Shown one piece after another: positions 3,601-5,840 of a stretch of 5,840 bases of DNA; the stretch's first letter is position 1, and each line of letters starts with the position of its first letter. The position numbers and the translations under genes were made by a program. The DNA lies in assembly GCA_031284765.1 (NCBI GenBank), contig JAITXK010000077.1, positions 1 to 5,840 on the forward strand, written 5' to 3'. The stretch comes from Candidatus Symbiothrix sp. Its GTDB lineage: Bacteria; Bacteroidota; Bacteroidia; Bacteroidales; Azobacteroidaceae. The notes under the pieces are model-generated. The model was not told the origin of the DNA, did no database searches, and was given only the letters and a program-made list of their open reading frames with translations.

Positions 3601-5840
3601 ATGTCTTCAACAGCAACAAAAAATTCGCAAAGAGTCAATTTTGCTTCTATCAAAAATCCTTTTCAATATCCGGATTTTTTGGAAGTGCAATTAAAGTCGT
3701 TTCAAGACTTTCTTCAGTTAGATACGCCCCCTGAAAAAAGAAAAAATGAGGGATTGTATAAAGTTTATACGGAAAACTTTCCGATTGCGGATACCCGAAA
3801 CAACTTTGTACTTGAGTTTTTGGATTATTACATCGATCCGCCCCGCTATACAATTGACGAGTGTATAGAAAGAGGATTGACCTACAGCGTTCCTTTGAAA
3901 GCCAAATTAAAACTTTATTGTACCGATCCTGATCATGAGGATTTCGACACGGTGGTTCAAGACGTTTATTTAGGCCCGATTCCGTACATGACAGAAAAAG
4001 GAACATTCGTCATCAATGGCGCCGAACGGGTAGTCGTATCTCAATTACACCGCTCTCCGGGGGTATTCTTCGGACAAAGTTTGCACTCCAACGGCACCAA
4101 ATTATATTCAGCCCGAATCATCCCATTCAAGGGTTCGTGGATTGAATTTGCGACCGATATAAACAATGTAATGTATGCGTATATTGACCGCAAAAAGAAA
4201 TTGCCTGTTACTACCCTTTTGAGAGCCATTGGCTTTGAAAGCGATAAAGACATATTGGAAATCTTTAATTTGGCCGAAGAAGTCAAGGTAAACAAGACGA
4301 ATCTGAATAAATCCATCGGCCGCAAATTGGCTGCCCGCGTGTTGAAAACATGGGTGGAAGATTTCGTGGATGAAGATACCGGCGAAGTGGTTTCTATCGA
4401 ACGTAACGAAGTATTCATTGACCGGGAAGTGGTTCTTGAACAACATCACATTGATGAAATTATCGAATCGGGCGCTCAAACGATTTTGTTGCACCGTGAA
4501 GATCAGAATTTATCTGATTACGCAATCATTTACAACACTTTGCAGAAAGACCCGAGCAACTCGGAACGCGATGCGGTTGTATATATTTACCGCCAACTGC
4601 GGAACGCCGACCCCGCCGATGACGCCAGCGCACGAGAAGTCATTCAAAACTTGTTTTTCTCTGAAAAACGTTACGACTTGGGCGAAGTAGGCCGCTACCG
4701 CATCAACAAAAAATTAAATCTGACCACTTCGATTGATGTGAAAGTCTTGACCAAAGAAGACATCATCGAAATTATCAAATATCTGATTGAATTAATCAAC
4801 TCGAAAGCCAATGTGGACGACATCGACCACTTGAGTAACCGCCGTGTCCGCACCGTAGGTGAACAACTTTACAACCAGTTCGGTATCGGTTTGGCACGTA
4901 TGGCGCGTACCATTCGCGAACGCATGAATGTGCGCGACAACGAAGTATTTACCCCGATTGATTTAATTAATGCGAAAACCATTTCGGCCGTCGTGAACAC
5001 ATTCTTCGGTACAAATGCTTTGTCGCAATTCATGGACCAGACTAATCCGTTGGCGGAAATCACACACAAACGCCGTATGTCGGCCTTAGGCCCCGGCGGT
5101 CTTTCCCGCGAACGTGCAGGTTTCGAGGTTCGTGACGTACACTATACGCACTACGGTCGCCTCTGTCCGATTGAAACGCCTGAAGGCCCTAATATTGGTT
5201 TGATTTCTTCATTGTGCGTGTATGCTAAAATCAATGATTTAGGCTTTATTGAAACACCTTACCGGAAAGTAAACAGTTCCATAGTTGATTTTTCACCCAA
5301 AGGGATCGTTTATTTAACGGCTGAAGAAGAAGAAGGAAAAATCATCGGACAAGGAAATGCTCCTTTGAATGATGACGGAACGTTCATCCGCAACCGCGTA
5401 AAATCCCGTCAAGATGCCGATTATCCTGTTGTTTCGCCTGAAGAAGTGGAATTGATGGATGTTTCGCCCACACAAATTGCTTCAATTGCCGCCTCATTGA
5501 TTCCATTCTTGGAACATGATGATGCCAACCGTGCATTGATGGGATCGAACATGATGCGGCAGGCTGTGCCTTTGTTGCGCACCGAAGCGCCCATTGTCGG
5601 CACAGGTTTGGAAGGCCAATTGACGCAGGATTCGCGCACGCAAATTGCGGCAGAAGGCCCCGGCGAAGTTATTTTCGTGGATGCAAACCGGATTGACATT
5701 CAATACGATCGGACGACGGACGCAGAATTTGTCAGCTTCGAATCTGCGGTTAAATCCTATAATTTACCGAAATTCAGAAAAACAAATCAAAATACAACCA
5801 TCGATTTGCGTCCGATTATTCGGAAAGGCGACCGCGTGGT
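3601..5840 (+). CDS. rpoB: DNA-directed RNA polymerase subunit beta, N-terminal 746 residues (3' end outside window)
   Basis: The frame is open from ATG 3601 to the window end, with two bases of codon 747 left over. RpoB is the second-largest polymerase subunit and forms one side of the catalytic cleft. The protein starts MSSTATKNSQRVNFASIKNP. It continues through the protrusion and lobe (GTFVINGAERVVVSQLHRSPGVFF, about 134-157) into the fork and rifampicin region (468-500). IETPEGPNIGLI (524-535) and EHDDANRALMGSNMMRQAVPLL (638-659) follow. Counting gives a constant offset of 37 from E. coli, and the main rifampicin-site residues equivalent to D516, H526, S531, P564 and I572 are unchanged (D479, H489, S494, P527, I535). 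The position of E. coli S522 is Ala (A485), which I believe is normal for Bacteroidales. About 59 percent of the expected length is present; rpoC would be expected downstream. The start has no Shine-Dalgarno but an A-rich leader. Confidence 0.98.
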   Translation, partial: MSSTATKNSQRVNFASIKNPFQYPDFLEVQLKSFQDFLQLDTPPEKRKNEGLYKVYTENFPIADTRNNFVLEFLDYYIDPPRYTIDECIERGLTYSVPLKAKLKLYCTDPDHEDFDTVVQDVYLGPIPYMTEKGTFVINGAERVVVSQLHRSPGVFFGQSLHSNGTKLYSARIIPFKGSWIEFATDINNVMYAYIDRKKKLPVTTLLRAIGFESDKDILEIFNLAEEVKVNKTNLNKSIGRKLAARVLKTWVEDFVDEDTGEVVSIERNEVFIDREVVLEQHHIDEIIESGAQTILLHREDQNLSDYAIIYNTLQKDPSNSERDAVVYIYRQLRNADPADDASAREVIQNLFFSEKRYDLGEVGRYRINKKLNLTTSIDVKVLTKEDIIEIIKYLIELINSKANVDDIDHLSNRRVRTVGEQLYNQFGIGLARMARTIRERMNVRDNEVFTPIDLINAKTISAVVNTFFGTNALSQFMDQTNPLAEITHKRRMSALGPGGLSRERAGFEVRDVHYTHYGRLCPIETPEGPNIGLISSLCVYAKINDLGFIETPYRKVNSSIVDFSPKGIVYLTAEEEEGKIIGQGNAPLNDDGTFIRNRVKSRQDADYPVVSPEEVELMDVSPTQIASIAASLIPFLEHDDANRALMGSNMMRQAVPLLRTEAPIVGTGLEGQLTQDSRTQIAAEGPGEVIFVDANRIDIQYDRTTDAEFVSFESAVKSYNLPKFRKTNQNTTIDLRPIIRKGDRV

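Noticed and set aside
3650..4006. Reverse-strand open frame of 118 codons opposite the rpoB start
   Set aside because: It is antisense to the conserved N-terminal RpoB sequence, and its translation shows no domain, signal or recognisable motif.
4041..4494. Overlapping reverse-strand open frames of 125 and 128 codons opposite rpoB
   Set aside because: They lie entirely antisense to a continuous, strongly conserved RpoB frame, overlap each other and resemble no known family. They are by-products of rpoB codon use.
1..5840. A previously undescribed multi-gene system
   Set aside because: Every coding stretch belongs to a known housekeeping family in its conserved order. No unknown gene, fusion or unexplained gap over about 120 bases remains.

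Overview
The window is a housekeeping translation and transcription cluster, all on the + strand: end of tuf, tRNA-Trp, secE, nusG, rplK, rplA, rplJ, rplL, then the first 746 codons of rpoB. The proteins point to Bacteroidota, most likely order Bacteroidales. EF-Tu ends in GAGQITEIVE, L7/L12 has the Ala-rich hinge of that order, RpoB carries the TNPLAEITHKRRMSALGPGG form of the rifampicin region, and genes start after A/T-rich leaders with no clear Shine-Dalgarno. The genus cannot be fixed from the sequence alone. The intergenic repeats and moderate A+T content would fit a Dysgonomonas/Paludibacter/Parabacteroides-like relative, which is only a guess.

Layout. 1-330 is the C-terminal domain of EF-Tu. 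331-422 is a spacer almost filled by a long A/T-rich imperfect hairpin. 423-495 is tRNA-Trp(CCA). 515-1255 holds secE and nusG, 3 bases apart. 1256-1321 is a short spacer with a weak hairpin and T-rich tail. 1322-3007 holds rplK, rplA and rplJ, tightly packed with gaps of 15 and 12 bases. 3008-3123 is a spacer carrying a second, unrelated inverted repeat. 3124-3501 is rplL. 3502-3600 holds a strong stem-loop with a T run (attenuator or terminator) and a possible rpoB promoter. 3601-5840 is rpoB, running off the right edge.

How it works together. EF-Tu, L11, L1 and the L10-L12 stalk are parts of the factor-binding side of translation. NusG couples RNA polymerase (beta subunit = RpoB) to the ribosome or Rho. 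SecE is the small essential subunit of the Sec translocon. This gene order is one of the most conserved in bacteria. No gap over 300 bases lacks a gene.

I found no evidence for a novel multi-gene system. All coding content is recognised and looks intact. What merits a second look lies in the spacers: two different repeat-like hairpins, the rplL-rpoB attenuator, and a spacer before rplJ too short for the usual L10 autoregulatory leader.
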